The position numbers were made by a program, and so were the translations under genes. Of a DNA stretch of 23,787 nucleotides, positions 1-8,087 are shown piece after piece. The DNA lies in assembly GCA_039029935.1 (NCBI GenBank), contig JBCCFC010000025.1:1-23787 (forward strand), read 5' to 3'. The DNA is from G039029935 sp039029935. Lineage in GTDB: Bacteria > Chloroflexota > Anaerolineae > Caldilineales > Caldilineaceae. Position 1 is the first letter of the stretch; every line of letters begins with the position of its first letter. The notes under the pieces were generated by a model. It searched no databases. It was given only the letters and a program-made list of their open reading frames with translations, and was not told the origin of the DNA.

Positions 1-70
1 CAGCCATGTAGATTCACATTGGGAGCATGTGGCGGTTAAGGCTGTCAAACATGACCATAATGGCTTTCAT
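1..70 (-). pseudogene. 5' end of a sulfatase-like hydrolase gene, apparently frameshifted
   Basis: Reading leftward from an ATG at 68-70, the translation begins MKAIMVMFDSLNRHMLPM and then meets a TGA at 14-16. The 'MVMFDSLNRHMLP' opening is what sulfatase/alkaline-phosphatase superfamily proteins show around the first metal-binding aspartate. The start is well formed, with AAGGGG about 8 bases upstream (complement of 76-83). Continuing in the next frame after the CCA codon gives NVNLHG without a stop, so one missing base would explain the stop. The gene runs off the left edge, so the catalytic Cys/Ser region cannot be checked. Either a decayed gene or a sequencing error; the family call is moderate. 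Confidence 0.45.
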
Positions 71-96
71 AGGTGTGTCCCCTTCTGTTGATAAAA

Positions 97-147
97 TTTT
101 AAAGTTTGTATGATTCAAGTATAATGTATTTCATTGAATTTGTTCAA
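97..147. promoter_or_regulatory. overlapping divergent promoters
   Basis: On the plus strand TATAAT lies at 120-125, about 40 bases before the DUF2283-like gene; its -35 (TTTAAA around 98-103) is weak. On the minus strand TATACT (complement of 118-123) is 18 bases from TTGAAC (complement of 142-147) and points toward the sulfatase-like start. The two -10 boxes overlap, so the promoters should compete. Sequence-based inference only. Confidence 0.45.
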
Positions 148-163
148 GAGGCGATAAATTATT

Positions 164-460
164 ATGGAAAAAAGTGAAACAAATCAGTCAATCGAAGTAA
201 GTTATGATCAGCCTGCTGATATTTTGACATTCACCCTGACAACACCACCACGGCTGGGGGTCGCAGAAGAGACGGACGATGAAGTCTGGATTCGTTTTGA
301 TCCCGAAACAAATCGCATTCTTACGATAGATGTTCATCATTTCTCATTGCGATTACATAGTGCCTTTGGCCCTTCACTTACCTATACGGAGCGGACTGAT
401 CCACAAAGGATTGAAGAACTGGCAAATGTGTTTCTACCAGAGACAACAAGGTTGAACTAA
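164..460 (+). CDS. DUF2283-like small protein
   Basis: A 98-residue soluble protein of unknown function. Residues 11-60 follow the DUF2283 pattern: a 'YDxxADIL' strand (YDQPADIL at 14-21), an acidic turn (AEETDDEVW), then 'FDPETNRILTIDV' where family members have a 'D..G.i.giei' strand. It lacks a signal peptide and membrane segments. The start follows AGAGGCG at 147-153 by 10 bases and TATAAT at 120-125. Only five bases separate its stop from the next gene, so the two should be co-transcribed. The C-terminal part (QRIEELANVFLPE) looks like an amphipathic helix. The family call is moderate. Confidence 0.6.
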   Translation: MEKSETNQSIEVSYDQPADILTFTLTTPPRLGVAEETDDEVWIRFDPETNRILTIDVHHFSLRLHSAFGPSLTYTERTDPQRIEELANVFLPETTRLN

Positions 461-465
461 AACCA

Positions 466-684
466 ATGACAGAAATTCTATACGACGGCACAAAACGAAG
501 CCATATCGAAATCGGACAGACAGTTGAAATCATCCAAAAGCAGGACCAACGCACAGGCAAATTGACCGCAGGTGTGGTGGTGCGTATTTTGACCAAATCG
601 GCCTCACACCCGCATGGGATCAAGGTACGCTTATCATCCGGCGAAGTGGGTCGGGTGAAGCATATTCTTGCCCAATCATTGTAA
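466..684 (+). CDS. YwbE family protein (DUF2196)
   Basis: A 72-residue protein matching the YwbE/DUF2196 family over most of its length. The hallmark segments are present: 'IEIGQTVEIIQKQDQRTGKL' (residues 11-30), 'TAGVVVRILTKSASHPHGIK' (31-50) and 'VRLSSGEVGRVKHI' (51-64). The family is widespread and small, has a beta-rich KOW-like appearance, and has no established biochemical role. It is the second gene of a two-gene operon and is followed 16 bases later by a strong terminator. Length and ends match what is usual for the family. Confidence 0.85.
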   Translation: MTEILYDGTKRSHIEIGQTVEIIQKQDQRTGKLTAGVVVRILTKSASHPHGIKVRLSSGEVGRVKHILAQSL

Positions 685-700
685 TGTCGTAGGCAGTTTA

Positions 701-740
701 AAAATAAGCTACGCGCTTCATGACGCGTAGCTTATTTTTT
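701..740 (+). terminator. Rho-independent terminator
   Basis: A perfect 15-bp stem (701-715 with 724-738, AAAATAAGCTACGCG and its complement) closes an 8-base loop and runs into a T tract (735-740). The A tract on the 5' side would also allow termination from the opposite strand. It ends the YwbE operon. Confidence 0.9.
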
Positions 741-771
741 GACGTAGTTTATTCATTCAAGGAGACCAGTT

Positions 772-813
772 ATGAGACGATGGACTAGTTCTATTGTGTT
801 TCTTGTTTTATGA
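772..813 (+). pseudogene. abortive ORF with signal-peptide-like start
   Basis: AAGGAGA (759-765) lies 6 bases before an ATG that opens MRRWTSSIVFLVL and stops after 13 codons. This looks like the start of a secreted protein, Arg-Arg followed by a hydrophobic core, cut off by a TGA. No continuation was recognised downstream in other frames. It may be a gene remnant or a leader peptide. Confidence 0.3.
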
Positions 814-1296
814 TACGTATTTAAATCCTGCCTGCTAAATAAAGGCGAGGATAAACGCCACTCTATAGATAGCTCTATCCACACCGACAGAAAATTTGGA
901 TGAGTTTAATCAGAGAAATGGGCAGGTTATGTAATGGTCAAATACGTGTGCCCAACACCCACATCGCCACGACTTGCTCTTTTAGCACATTCAAAACAAT
1001 AACACGACTGGATCACACATTATAGCCGCACTCAGCCCATTCCCCTAAAGCTATACCTTCACACCATATCGTCCTGTTAGGCGACGGTTATTGAGTTGAA
1101 CCTCGGGAGGTGACGACATACTAATTTGCCCTCGTCAGCTTGGATTTGTCACCTTCCGAAGGTCCTGCGTCGCTATCCGCCGCCTCACACTAGATGACCC
1201 TGGAGTGAATTGCGAAAACCATCAATCTATGGAATAATGGCCGTTATCTATTGTTCTATCAGTGAGTTGAAACTGCTACTAAATGATAAGGGAGCC
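814..1296. other. largely featureless intergenic stretch
   Basis: About 480 bases in which no convincing gene on either strand and no tRNA was seen. The only structure recognised is the inverted repeat at 1100-1163. Confidence 0.5.
1100..1163. repeat. interrupted palindrome of the ACCTTCGGGAGGTG type
   Basis: The left arm ACCTCGGGAGGTGAC (1100-1114) pairs with GTCACCTTCCGAAGGT (1148-1163), with one bulge and one mismatch. The inner bases GACGA and TCGTC can also pair. The arm sequence closely resembles the inner arms of the larger element at 15538-15661, which suggests one dispersed family. Confidence 0.6.
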
Positions 1297-1476
1297 ATGA
1301 GTCAACAAGAGCAACCATACACAACTATTGATAGCCAGTCGCAGCCCGCTGAACCCAATCGCTGGACGGTCATCGCCCTCGTCGTTGCCCTCAACCTAGC
1401 GGGCGGTCTAGTCTTTCTATCACGGTCATGGGAAACAGTGACGGGTACGTCGCTGGCTGCGATTTGTGGCTGGTAA
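1297..1476 (+). CDS. small single-pass membrane protein
   Basis: A 59-residue protein of unknown function. A short polar N-terminus (residues 1-26, rich in Gln, Ser and Pro) leads into one hydrophobic segment, WTVIALVVALNLAGGLVFL (about 27-45), then a short tail. The start at 1297 was preferred over an in-frame codon at 1210 because AAGGGAG (1288-1294) precedes it. It lies 37 bases upstream of the EndoQ-UvrD gene on the same strand, so co-transcription is likely. No family was recognised. Confidence 0.55.
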   Translation: MSQQEQPYTTIDSQSQPAEPNRWTVIALVVALNLAGGLVFLSRSWETVTGTSLAAICGW

Positions 1477-1513
1477 GTGTGAAGCAGGCAATATAAGAGG
1501 AATCAACAAACCA

Positions 1514-4500
1514 ATGAAATTTGTCGCGGATGTCCATTTACATTCCTTCTACTCACGCGCCACCAGCAAAAACCTCAACTTTGAACACCTGACCAAATGG
1601 GCGCAACTCAAGGGTGTCAATGTTGTGGGGACGGGTGATATTGCGCATCCGGGGTGGCTTGAGGAGATGCGCACCAAGTTGGAGCCTGCCGAAGAAGGGC
1701 TGTTTCGCCTCAGGCCAGAGTACGCCGACGCGGTGCAGGCCGAGGTTCCCGAAGCGTGTCATGCGCCCGTGCGCTTTATGTTGGCGGGTGAAATCAGCAA
1801 CATCTATAAAAAGGGTGAGAAGACGCGCAAAATCCACACGGTTTCCTTTTTGCCGTCGCTGGATGCGGTGGAGCGGTTGCAGTCCCGACTAGAAAAAATT
1901 GGCAATATTCGCTCGGATGGTCGTCCTATTTTAGGGCTGGATGTGCGTGATCTCTTTGAAATCGTGCTGGAGATGGATGAACAGGCGCACATGATTCCTG
2001 CGCATATCTGGACGCCTTGGTTTTCAATGCTGGGGTCCAAGTCGGGCTACGATTCCGTGGAAGAATGTTTTGAGGACTTGACACCGCATATCTTTGCGCT
2101 AGAAACAGGATTGTCATCTGACCCACCGATGAACTGGCGTGTCTCCAATTTGGACCGTTACACGCTTGTCTCCAACTCGGACGCCCACTCGCCGCAAAAA
2201 CTTGCCCGCGAAGCCAATGTCTTTAACACCGAACTCTCCTATCCCGCCTTTTTTGATGCGCTCAAAGCAGGGAATACAGGTGATGACAGTGCCTTTTGGG
2301 GGACGATTGAGTTCTTTCCCGAAGAGGGCAAGTATCACTATGATGGTCATCGCAAGTGTAATTTGCGCTGGCATCCGCAGACCACGATTGCGCATGATGG
2401 CAGGTGCGAAGTCTGTGGACGCGCTGTCACCGTTGGTGTGATGCACCGTGTTGAGGAATTGGCGGACCGACCCGAAGGTGAACGTCCACCCATAGGGCCA
2501 TCGCGCACACAGAACTATAAAAGCTTGGTTCCATTGCCAGAGGTGTTGGGTGAAGTGATGAATGTGGGACCCACCTCAAAGCGTGTGCAAAAAGCCTTTG
2601 ATCATTTGCTTGCCACCTTTGGTTCTGAGTTGACCATCCTGCAAGATGTGCCACTTGATGACCTAACGAATGTTGGCGGCTCGTTGCTCTCGGAGGGGAT
2701 TCGCCGGATGCGTGAGGGCAACCTGACGATGGATGCTGGGTATGACGGCGAGTATGGAATCATCAAGCTATTTGAAGAAGATGAGCGTGATAAATTCTCC
2801 GGACAGATGGGGCTGTTTCCGGTTTCTAAGCGGAAGTCATCAAAGAAATCATCACCCAAGAAAGCTGCTACTACAAAGCCAAAGAAAGCGGCGAAACCAG
2901 CGAGGAAAGAGCCAGTTGTCGAGGTGCCGCCCGTAGAAGGCGGATTGCCGGATGCGCTGAATGCCGAGCAAATGGCGGCTGTGCAATGTGTGGATAGGTC
3001 GCTATTGATTGTCGCTGGCCCTGGGACGGGCAAGACGCGTACACTCACCCACCGCATTGCCCATCTCATCACGGAAAAGCAGGTTGCGCCTGAGTCGATT
3101 CTGGCGATTACCTTTACCAACAAGGCGGCGCAAGAGATGCGTCTCCGGCTGGATGCATTGATGGGGACGGCGGCCTCACGCGTCGTAATCAAGACATTCC
3201 ATGCCTTTGGGGTTATGATGCTGCGCGAAATTGCCAAGCAGAATCTGCCTGATACGCCAGTACCCAGCGAGTTTGCGATTTGCAGTGAAAAAGATCAGCA
3301 GCGGTTGATGAAGCAGCTTATGCCAGAGATGCGTGAGACAGAGCGCAATCGACTGTTGGAGCAGATATCAACGGCCAAAAGTCGTCTACAAACAGTGGAT
3401 GATGTCGAAGATGCGGCGTTGCAGTCCGTCTATTCACGCTATCAAGCTACCTTGCAAGAAAATAACCTGTTTGATTTTGACGACCTGATTCTGATGCCTG
3501 TGCGTTTGCTGGAAGGTAACGCTGACCTTCTGGCAAGCTATCAAAATCGCTTCCGTTGGATTTCGGTGGATGAATATCAGGATATCAATCTGGCGCAGTA
3601 TCGCTTCTTGTCGCTGTTAACGGGTCGGGACACCATGCCCGATTTCGCCCAAAATAACCTCTGTGCCATTGGCGACCCCAATCAAGCCATCTATGGATTT
3701 CGAGGGGCAGACCGCACCTACTTCTTGCGTTTCCAAGAGGATTTCCCCGACGCGACCGTACTACATCTTCAGCAGAATTATCGCTCTACGCAGATGATTT
3801 TGGCGGCGTCAGGGCAGGTGATTGCCCAAGAGCAGGATACCCCGGATTACCTACGTACTTGGTCTGATTTTGTGGACAACACCAAGCTTGACATCCGCCA
3901 ATCACCGACGGACAAAGCCGAGGCCGAATATGTCGTCCATCAAATCGAGCAGATGGTGGGGGGAACCAGCTACTTTTCGCTCGACTCAGGCCGTGTTGAT
4001 GACCGTGACGACCATCAGTCACGTTCCTTTGGCGACTTTGCTGTTCTCTATCGACTCAACGCACAAAATCGTCTACTCATCGAAGCCTTCCAACGCTCTG
4101 GCATTCCCTTTCAGACAGTTGGTCAAATTTCGCTCTATGAGCAAGCCGAGGTCCAATTGATGTTGGCCTATCTGCGCTATGCATATAATCCCAATGCCCT
4201 GTACTATTTGACGCAGCTTCTTGAAGACCGCCTATCATCATTCACAGCAGAAAAAATGCAAGTGTTTACGCACTTTGCTGACGAAAATCAGCTATCACTT
4301 TGTGATGCCGTGCAACGGTATGCGGAGATTAAGTCCTTCAGCAAAGTCCAACGACAGCACTTGTCAACCGTTGTGCCGTTCTTGCAAGGACTGATTGATA
4401 AGCTCAGACAACAGCCAATTGCCACATCCATCGACCAGGTTGTTCAGTTCCTCTGGCCTGAAGCCAAAGATGGATTAAACGACACAGCAACTGAACGAAT

Positions 4501-4957
4501 TGAGCAGGTCCGCTTGCAGGCAACCCAAGCTGGCAACGATGTCCAGGCATTTCTGGAATCGACAGCACTGCAAAAGGAAGTCGATTTCTACGATCCCCGT
4601 GCCGACCGCGTGACCTTGATGACATTACACGCCTCCAAAGGACTGGAATTCCCCGTCGTGTTTATGGTTGGCTGCGAGGAAAATATGCTGCCCTATCGCA
4701 AGCCCAGCACAGACGAGATTGATGATGTGGACGAAGAACGCCGCCTGTTTTATGTAGGCATGACACGTGCGCAACAAAAACTAGTCCTCACCCACGCCAA
4801 GTCAAGGTTACTGTACGGTCAACGCAAAGAAAACCCACTATCGCGCTTTGCCAATGACATCGAACAGACACTGATTGCGCTCCAAGAGACGAACGTAAAA
4901 CGGAAAAAGAAAGCGGAAGAGCCAGCCCCCGATTTACAGATGAGCTTGTTTGATTGA
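1514..4957 (+). CDS. EndoQ-like PHP nuclease fused to UvrD-type DNA helicase
   Basis: A 1147-residue fusion. Residues 1-420 resemble endonuclease Q, which nicks DNA 5' of deaminated bases: the PHP motif HLH (8-10), 'SRATSKNLNFEHL', a Cys cluster (C282, C298, C301) and a helix-hairpin-helix-like region near 365-410. A Lys/Pro/Ala-rich linker (about 437-475) follows. The remainder is a superfamily 1A 3'-5' helicase: GPGTGKT (502-508), DEYQD (686-690), GDPNQAIYGFRG, QQNYRST, TLHASKGLEFPVVF and FYVGMTRAQ. Two sliding-clamp-like pentapeptides are visible, QMGLF (431-435) and QMSLF (1142-1146). The ATG at 1514 was chosen over an upstream codon at 1466 because the PHP domain begins there and AAGAGG lies 13 bases upstream. 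The protein probably nicks damaged DNA and unwinds from the nick in the cytoplasm. Domain calls are firm; coupling is inferred. Confidence 0.88.
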   Translation: MKFVADVHLHSFYSRATSKNLNFEHLTKWAQLKGVNVVGTGDIAHPGWLEEMRTKLEPAEEGLFRLRPEYADAVQAEVPEACHAPVRFMLAGEISNIYKKGEKTRKIHTVSFLPSLDAVERLQSRLEKIGNIRSDGRPILGLDVRDLFEIVLEMDEQAHMIPAHIWTPWFSMLGSKSGYDSVEECFEDLTPHIFALETGLSSDPPMNWRVSNLDRYTLVSNSDAHSPQKLAREANVFNTELSYPAFFDALKAGNTGDDSAFWGTIEFFPEEGKYHYDGHRKCNLRWHPQTTIAHDGRCEVCGRAVTVGVMHRVEELADRPEGERPPIGPSRTQNYKSLVPLPEVLGEVMNVGPTSKRVQKAFDHLLATFGSELTILQDVPLDDLTNVGGSLLSEGIRRMREGNLTMDAGYDGEYGIIKLFEEDERDKFSGQMGLFPVSKRKSSKKSSPKKAATTKPKKAAKPARKEPVVEVPPVEGGLPDALNAEQMAAVQCVDRSLLIVAGPGTGKTRTLTHRIAHLITEKQVAPESILAITFTNKAAQEMRLRLDALMGTAASRVVIKTFHAFGVMMLREIAKQNLPDTPVPSEFAICSEKDQQRLMKQLMPEMRETERNRLLEQISTAKSRLQTVDDVEDAALQSVYSRYQATLQENNLFDFDDLILMPVRLLEGNADLLASYQNRFRWISVDEYQDINLAQYRFLSLLTGRDTMPDFAQNNLCAIGDPNQAIYGFRGADRTYFLRFQEDFPDATVLHLQQNYRSTQMILAASGQVIAQEQDTPDYLRTWSDFVDNTKLDIRQSPTDKAEAEYVVHQIEQMVGGTSYFSLDSGRVDDRDDHQSRSFGDFAVLYRLNAQNRLLIEAFQRSGIPFQTVGQISLYEQAEVQLMLAYLRYAYNPNALYYLTQLLEDRLSSFTAEKMQVFTHFADENQLSLCDAVQRYAEIKSFSKVQRQHLSTVVPFLQGLIDKLRQQPIATSIDQVVQFLWPEAKDGLNDTATERIEQVRLQATQAGNDVQAFLESTALQKEVDFYDPRADRVTLMTLHASKGLEFPVVFMVGCEENMLPYRKPSTDEIDDVDEERRLFYVGMTRAQQKLVLTHAKSRLLYGQRKENPLSRFANDIEQTLIALQETNVKRKKKAEEPAPDLQMSLFD

Positions 4958-5077
4958 CTTTACCGCAGAGAGCGCAGAGGGCGCAGAGATAAGAAGAGAG
5001 GGTGATGGGGTGATGAGGTGATGAGGTGAAGTCACAAACTAATCACTAATCACTAATCACTAATCACTCTTCACTCT
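4958..5077. repeat. intergenic short tandem repeats (periods 9, 8 and 7)
   Basis: TTTACCGCAGAG opens a CGCAGAG-rich stretch, followed by GGTGATGR units of 8 bp (around 5000-5030) and four CTAATCA units of 7 bp, then two CTCTTCA units. No coding potential was seen. The same TTTACCGCAGA start occurs at 22989-22999. Confidence 0.7.
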
Positions 5078-5099
5078 TCAACTTTACCAAGGAGAAAAC

Positions 5100-5999
5100 A
5101 TGTTTGAAGTTCGTGACCCACGTTTTTGGGACGTGGTGGATGTTGAGTTTGATCTGACCAAGGTCGCCAGTGGGTTTATCTTTACGGAGGGACCCATTTG
5201 GCATGAAGGACGCCAAGAATTGACCTTTAGCGATATTCCAGGCAATACACAGTATCGGTGGACTGAGGCTGGTGGGGTGACGACATTCCGCACACCCAGC
5301 CACATGTCGAATGGCAATACCTATGATCGCCAAGGCAATATGCTCTCTTGCGAGCATGGGACTAGCCGTGTCAGCCGGATTACACTGGATGAGGATGGTA
5401 ATGAGCAAGATTATACGGTGTTGGCAACCCACTATAATGGCAAGGAGCTAAACAGCCCTAATGACATTGTGGTCAACCAGGCGGGGATGATCTATTTTAC
5501 CGATCCACCTTATGGACGCTCCGCACGGCATGGCGTTGAGCGTACACGAGAACTAGATTTCTGCGGGGTCTACAGGCTCAACCCCGCGGATGGTTCGTTG
5601 ACGCTGTTGGTTGATGATTTTGATCGACCCAATGGCCTGTGCTTTAGCATGGATGAGACGCAGTTATTGATCAATGATACAGAGCGCAGACATATCCGTG
5701 TTTTTGATGTTGAGGAAGATGGTACGCTTGTCAACGATGAAATTTTTGCAGAGACAGTTGGCGAGGGACACAGCAAACCGGATGGGATGAAGATCGATAG
5801 CGACGAAAATATCTATTGTTGTGGTCCAGGCGGTTTTCATATCTTTAGTTCAGGGGGAAGCTGTTTGGGTGTCATCCAAGTGCCCGAGCATACCACCAAC
5901 TTTTGCTTTGGGGATGCGGATATGCAGAGTTTGTATATTACAGCGTCAACCTCTATTTACCGGATACGTACCAGAGTTCCTGGACATCGGATATATTAG
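5100..5999 (+). CDS. SMP-30/gluconolactonase family protein
   Basis: A 299-residue six-bladed beta-propeller of the SMP-30/gluconolactonase/LRE family. Members are metal-dependent lactonases that hydrolyse sugar or other lactones. The expected metal and active-site landmarks are present: E30 in FTEGPIWH, N121 in NSPNDIVV, N178 in DRPNGLCFS and D228 in GHSKPDGMKID, along with YFTDPPYGR (132-140). There is no signal peptide, so it is probably cytoplasmic. AAGGAG sits about 6 bases before the ATG. A dehydrogenase follows about 96 bases downstream, and a lactonase next to a dehydrogenase fits sugar or polyol oxidation; the substrate cannot be read from the sequence. Confidence 0.88.
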   Translation: MFEVRDPRFWDVVDVEFDLTKVASGFIFTEGPIWHEGRQELTFSDIPGNTQYRWTEAGGVTTFRTPSHMSNGNTYDRQGNMLSCEHGTSRVSRITLDEDGNEQDYTVLATHYNGKELNSPNDIVVNQAGMIYFTDPPYGRSARHGVERTRELDFCGVYRLNPADGSLTLLVDDFDRPNGLCFSMDETQLLINDTERRHIRVFDVEEDGTLVNDEIFAETVGEGHSKPDGMKIDSDENIYCCGPGGFHIFSSGGSCLGVIQVPEHTTNFCFGDADMQSLYITASTSIYRIRTRVPGHRIY

Positions 6000-6005
6000 T
6001 GGCAA

Positions 6006-6042
6006 GGTTGAAGGGTTGAAGGGTTGAAAAGTTGAAAAGTTG
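6006..6042. repeat. 8-bp tandem repeat (GGTTGAAG)
   Basis: Two and a half GGTTGAAG units grade into AGTTGAAA units, giving roughly four and a half 8-bp units between the lactonase and dehydrogenase genes. Confidence 0.75.
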
Positions 6043-6095
6043 TATGAGACTTACGCATCTTAGGGGATTTAATATATCAAAAAGGAGAAAACTTC

Positions 6096-6851
6096 ATGAG
6101 TGAAAACAAAGTGGCAATCATTACAGGTGGTGGCAGTGGTATTGGCAAGAGCAGTGCGTTGGCTTTGCTGGCTGAGGGGTATTGTGTGGCTGTTGCTGGA
6201 CGACGGATGGAGCGTTTGCAGGAAGTTGTGGACGAAGCCGGGGATGCGACGGACCGTGTGCTGGCTGTGCAGACAGATGTTACTGACCCTGCATCGGTAA
6301 AGAACCTCTTTGACCGCACCATAGAGGCGTTTGGCCGCGTCGATGTGCTGTTTAACAATGCGGGGACTGGCGCCCCCCCCAAGTTGCTGGAAGAACTGCC
6401 TGTTGAGGATTGGCAACGTGTGGTTAATGTCAATCTCACAGGGTCGTTTCTCTGCACCCAAGAGGCGTTCCGTGTGATGAAGAGCCAAGAGCCAATGGGG
6501 GGACGCATCATCAACAATGGCTCGATTTCGGCGCATGTGCCACGCCCAAACTCTGCCCCCTACACGGCAACCAAACATGCTGTCACGGGGCTAACGCGCT
6601 CTACATCGCTGGATGGACGTAAGTATAACATTGCTTGTGGACAGGTTGATGTTGGTAACGCTGAAACTGAGATGGCCTCGCGCATGAAAGATGGTGTGCC
6701 GCAAGCCGATGGTTCCATCGCCGCCGAGCCGCTGATGGATGTATCCAATGTTGCCAAAACCATCGTCTACATGGCAAGCCTGCCGCTGGATGCCAACGTT
6801 CAGTTTGTGACGGTGATGGCGACGAAGATGCCGTTTATTGGAAGAGGTTAG
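6096..6851 (+). CDS. short-chain dehydrogenase/reductase (SDR)
   Basis: A 251-residue classical SDR oxidoreductase using NAD(H) or NADP(H). The cofactor glycine motif is GGGSGIG (11-17), NNAG is at 87-90, and the catalytic triad reads S143, Y156 and K160 (YTATK). The Arg pair after strand 2 (GRRMER, 35-40) suggests NADP(H) rather than NAD(H), as an inference. The C-terminal part (ANVQFVTVMATKMPFIGRG) is intact and the length is normal. AAGGAG lies about 8 bases before the start. It probably shares a transcript with the lactonase upstream. Substrate unknown. Confidence 0.9.
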   Translation: MSENKVAIITGGGSGIGKSSALALLAEGYCVAVAGRRMERLQEVVDEAGDATDRVLAVQTDVTDPASVKNLFDRTIEAFGRVDVLFNNAGTGAPPKLLEELPVEDWQRVVNVNLTGSFLCTQEAFRVMKSQEPMGGRIINNGSISAHVPRPNSAPYTATKHAVTGLTRSTSLDGRKYNIACGQVDVGNAETEMASRMKDGVPQADGSIAAEPLMDVSNVAKTIVYMASLPLDANVQFVTVMATKMPFIGRG

Positions 6852-6950
6852 TGATGAGTGAATAGTGATGAGTGATGAGTGAACAGTGATGAGTGTGCTA
6901 TCTGTTAACTCGTTACACCATCACACCATCACACCCCTACACTATCACAT
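6852..6950. repeat. intergenic 7- and 8-bp tandem repeats with mirrored halves
   Basis: The left half carries GTGATGA heptamers (6852-6895) and the right half ACCATCAC octamers (6915-6950). GTGATG and CATCAC are complementary, so the two halves can pair. Located directly before the ATPase gene. Confidence 0.7.
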
Positions 6951-6971
6951 CTTAACAGGGAGGGTGTTTGT

Positions 6972-8087
6972 ATGCTCAAATCGCTTGAGGTTAAGAATTT
7001 CCGGCTATTTCAACATTTGGAGGTGAAGCGGCTGGCGCGTATCAACCTTATTGTTGGGAAAAATAATGTGGGTAAGAGCGCGCTGCTGGAAGCACTTCAA
7101 CTGTATATTACCAATGCTGCACCCTCTACACTACTAACAATTCTACAAGACAGAGATGAAGTGTGGCGGAGTGAGGCACAATTGGAGTTAAGAAGTGATT
7201 TTGGATACTACGTTCGTCACCTTTTCTTTAACCGTCAGTTTATAGATACTGAGCAGGGAGATATTGTTATTGGGGACCCTGATAACGATAAGAGACTTCT
7301 GATAACCACCCCAAATCAATGTAATGAACACCATAAAGAATATGATGGTTCTCACTCTGCTTTAGGACCATCATTGATGATTTTTGCAGATAAGCATGCA
7401 CGACAAATTTCTTTAGATAAACACATAAACGATATTACGAACACCAAATCATTTATAGGATTAAGTCGCTATGAAAGATGGGATATTGTGCCAACAAGCA
7501 ATATCCCCAGTAGCCGTTTAGCAGCGATGTGGAACCTCACCAGTTTGATGAGTTTGGGTGATGAGGTAATCAATACGCTTAAATTGATTGAGCCGAAAAT
7601 TTCCGGTCTTGCCTTTATTGAAAATGTGAGTGACATTATAGCTCCTTCCTTTAAGGGAAATGCAAACGGTGCCAGTGATTATCGTCAAATCAATCGCATC
7701 CCTGTTGTCAAGCTAGAAGGCATAGACGAACCGCTACCACTCAAGCACATGGGTGAGGGTGTGACCCAACTATTTCAAATCGTCCTCACCTTGGTCAATG
7801 TCAAAGATGGCATTTTGCTCATCGACGAGTTTGAAAATGGTATGTATTGGGGCATTCAACCCAAAGTATGGGCCATTGTGTTTGATTTAGCGGAACGGCT
7901 TAATGTCCAAGTATTTGCCACGACACACAGTCGAGATTGTATTGAGGGCTTTGAAAGGGCCTGGCGGGAAAACCCTGAGTTGGGGGCGTTTTTCCGCCTG
8001 ACGAGGAAATCAGATCATGTAAAAGTAACTGAGTATCACCTTGAAACGCTGAGTAACGCCATCGAAATGGATGTGGAAACACGATGA
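6972..8087 (+). CDS. AAA_15/OLD-type ATP-binding protein
   Basis: A 371-residue ABC/SMC-like ATPase of the AAA_15/AAA_21 type seen in OLD-family nucleases and related defence modules. It opens with LKSLEVKNFRLF, typical of RecF/OLD-like proteins. Walker A is GKNNVGKS (29-36). Walker B with catalytic Glu is LLIDEFENG (D285, E286), and the histidine switch is TTHSRD (317-322). The ATPase lacks a fused TOPRIM domain. Instead its stop codon overlaps (ATGA) the start of a second reading frame beginning like a TOPRIM protein, which is broken after 32 codons. GGGAGGG about 8 bases upstream supports the start. The ATPase is intact; with a broken partner, a working nuclease module is doubtful. Confidence 0.85.
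   Translation: MLKSLEVKNFRLFQHLEVKRLARINLIVGKNNVGKSALLEALQLYITNAAPSTLLTILQDRDEVWRSEAQLELRSDFGYYVRHLFFNRQFIDTEQGDIVIGDPDNDKRLLITTPNQCNEHHKEYDGSHSALGPSLMIFADKHARQISLDKHINDITNTKSFIGLSRYERWDIVPTSNIPSSRLAAMWNLTSLMSLGDEVINTLKLIEPKISGLAFIENVSDIIAPSFKGNANGASDYRQINRIPVVKLEGIDEPLPLKHMGEGVTQLFQIVLTLVNVKDGILLIDEFENGMYWGIQPKVWAIVFDLAERLNVQVFATTHSRDCIEGFERAWRENPELGAFFRLTRKSDHVKVTEYHLETLSNAIEMDVETR

Noticed and set aside
814..1209. tRNA or structured RNA gene
   Set aside because: No cloverleaf or CCA end was found; only one inverted repeat is present.
2602..3237. 211-codon minus-strand ORF
   Set aside because: It lies wholly inside the EndoQ-UvrD gene, with no ribosome binding site or recognisable domain.
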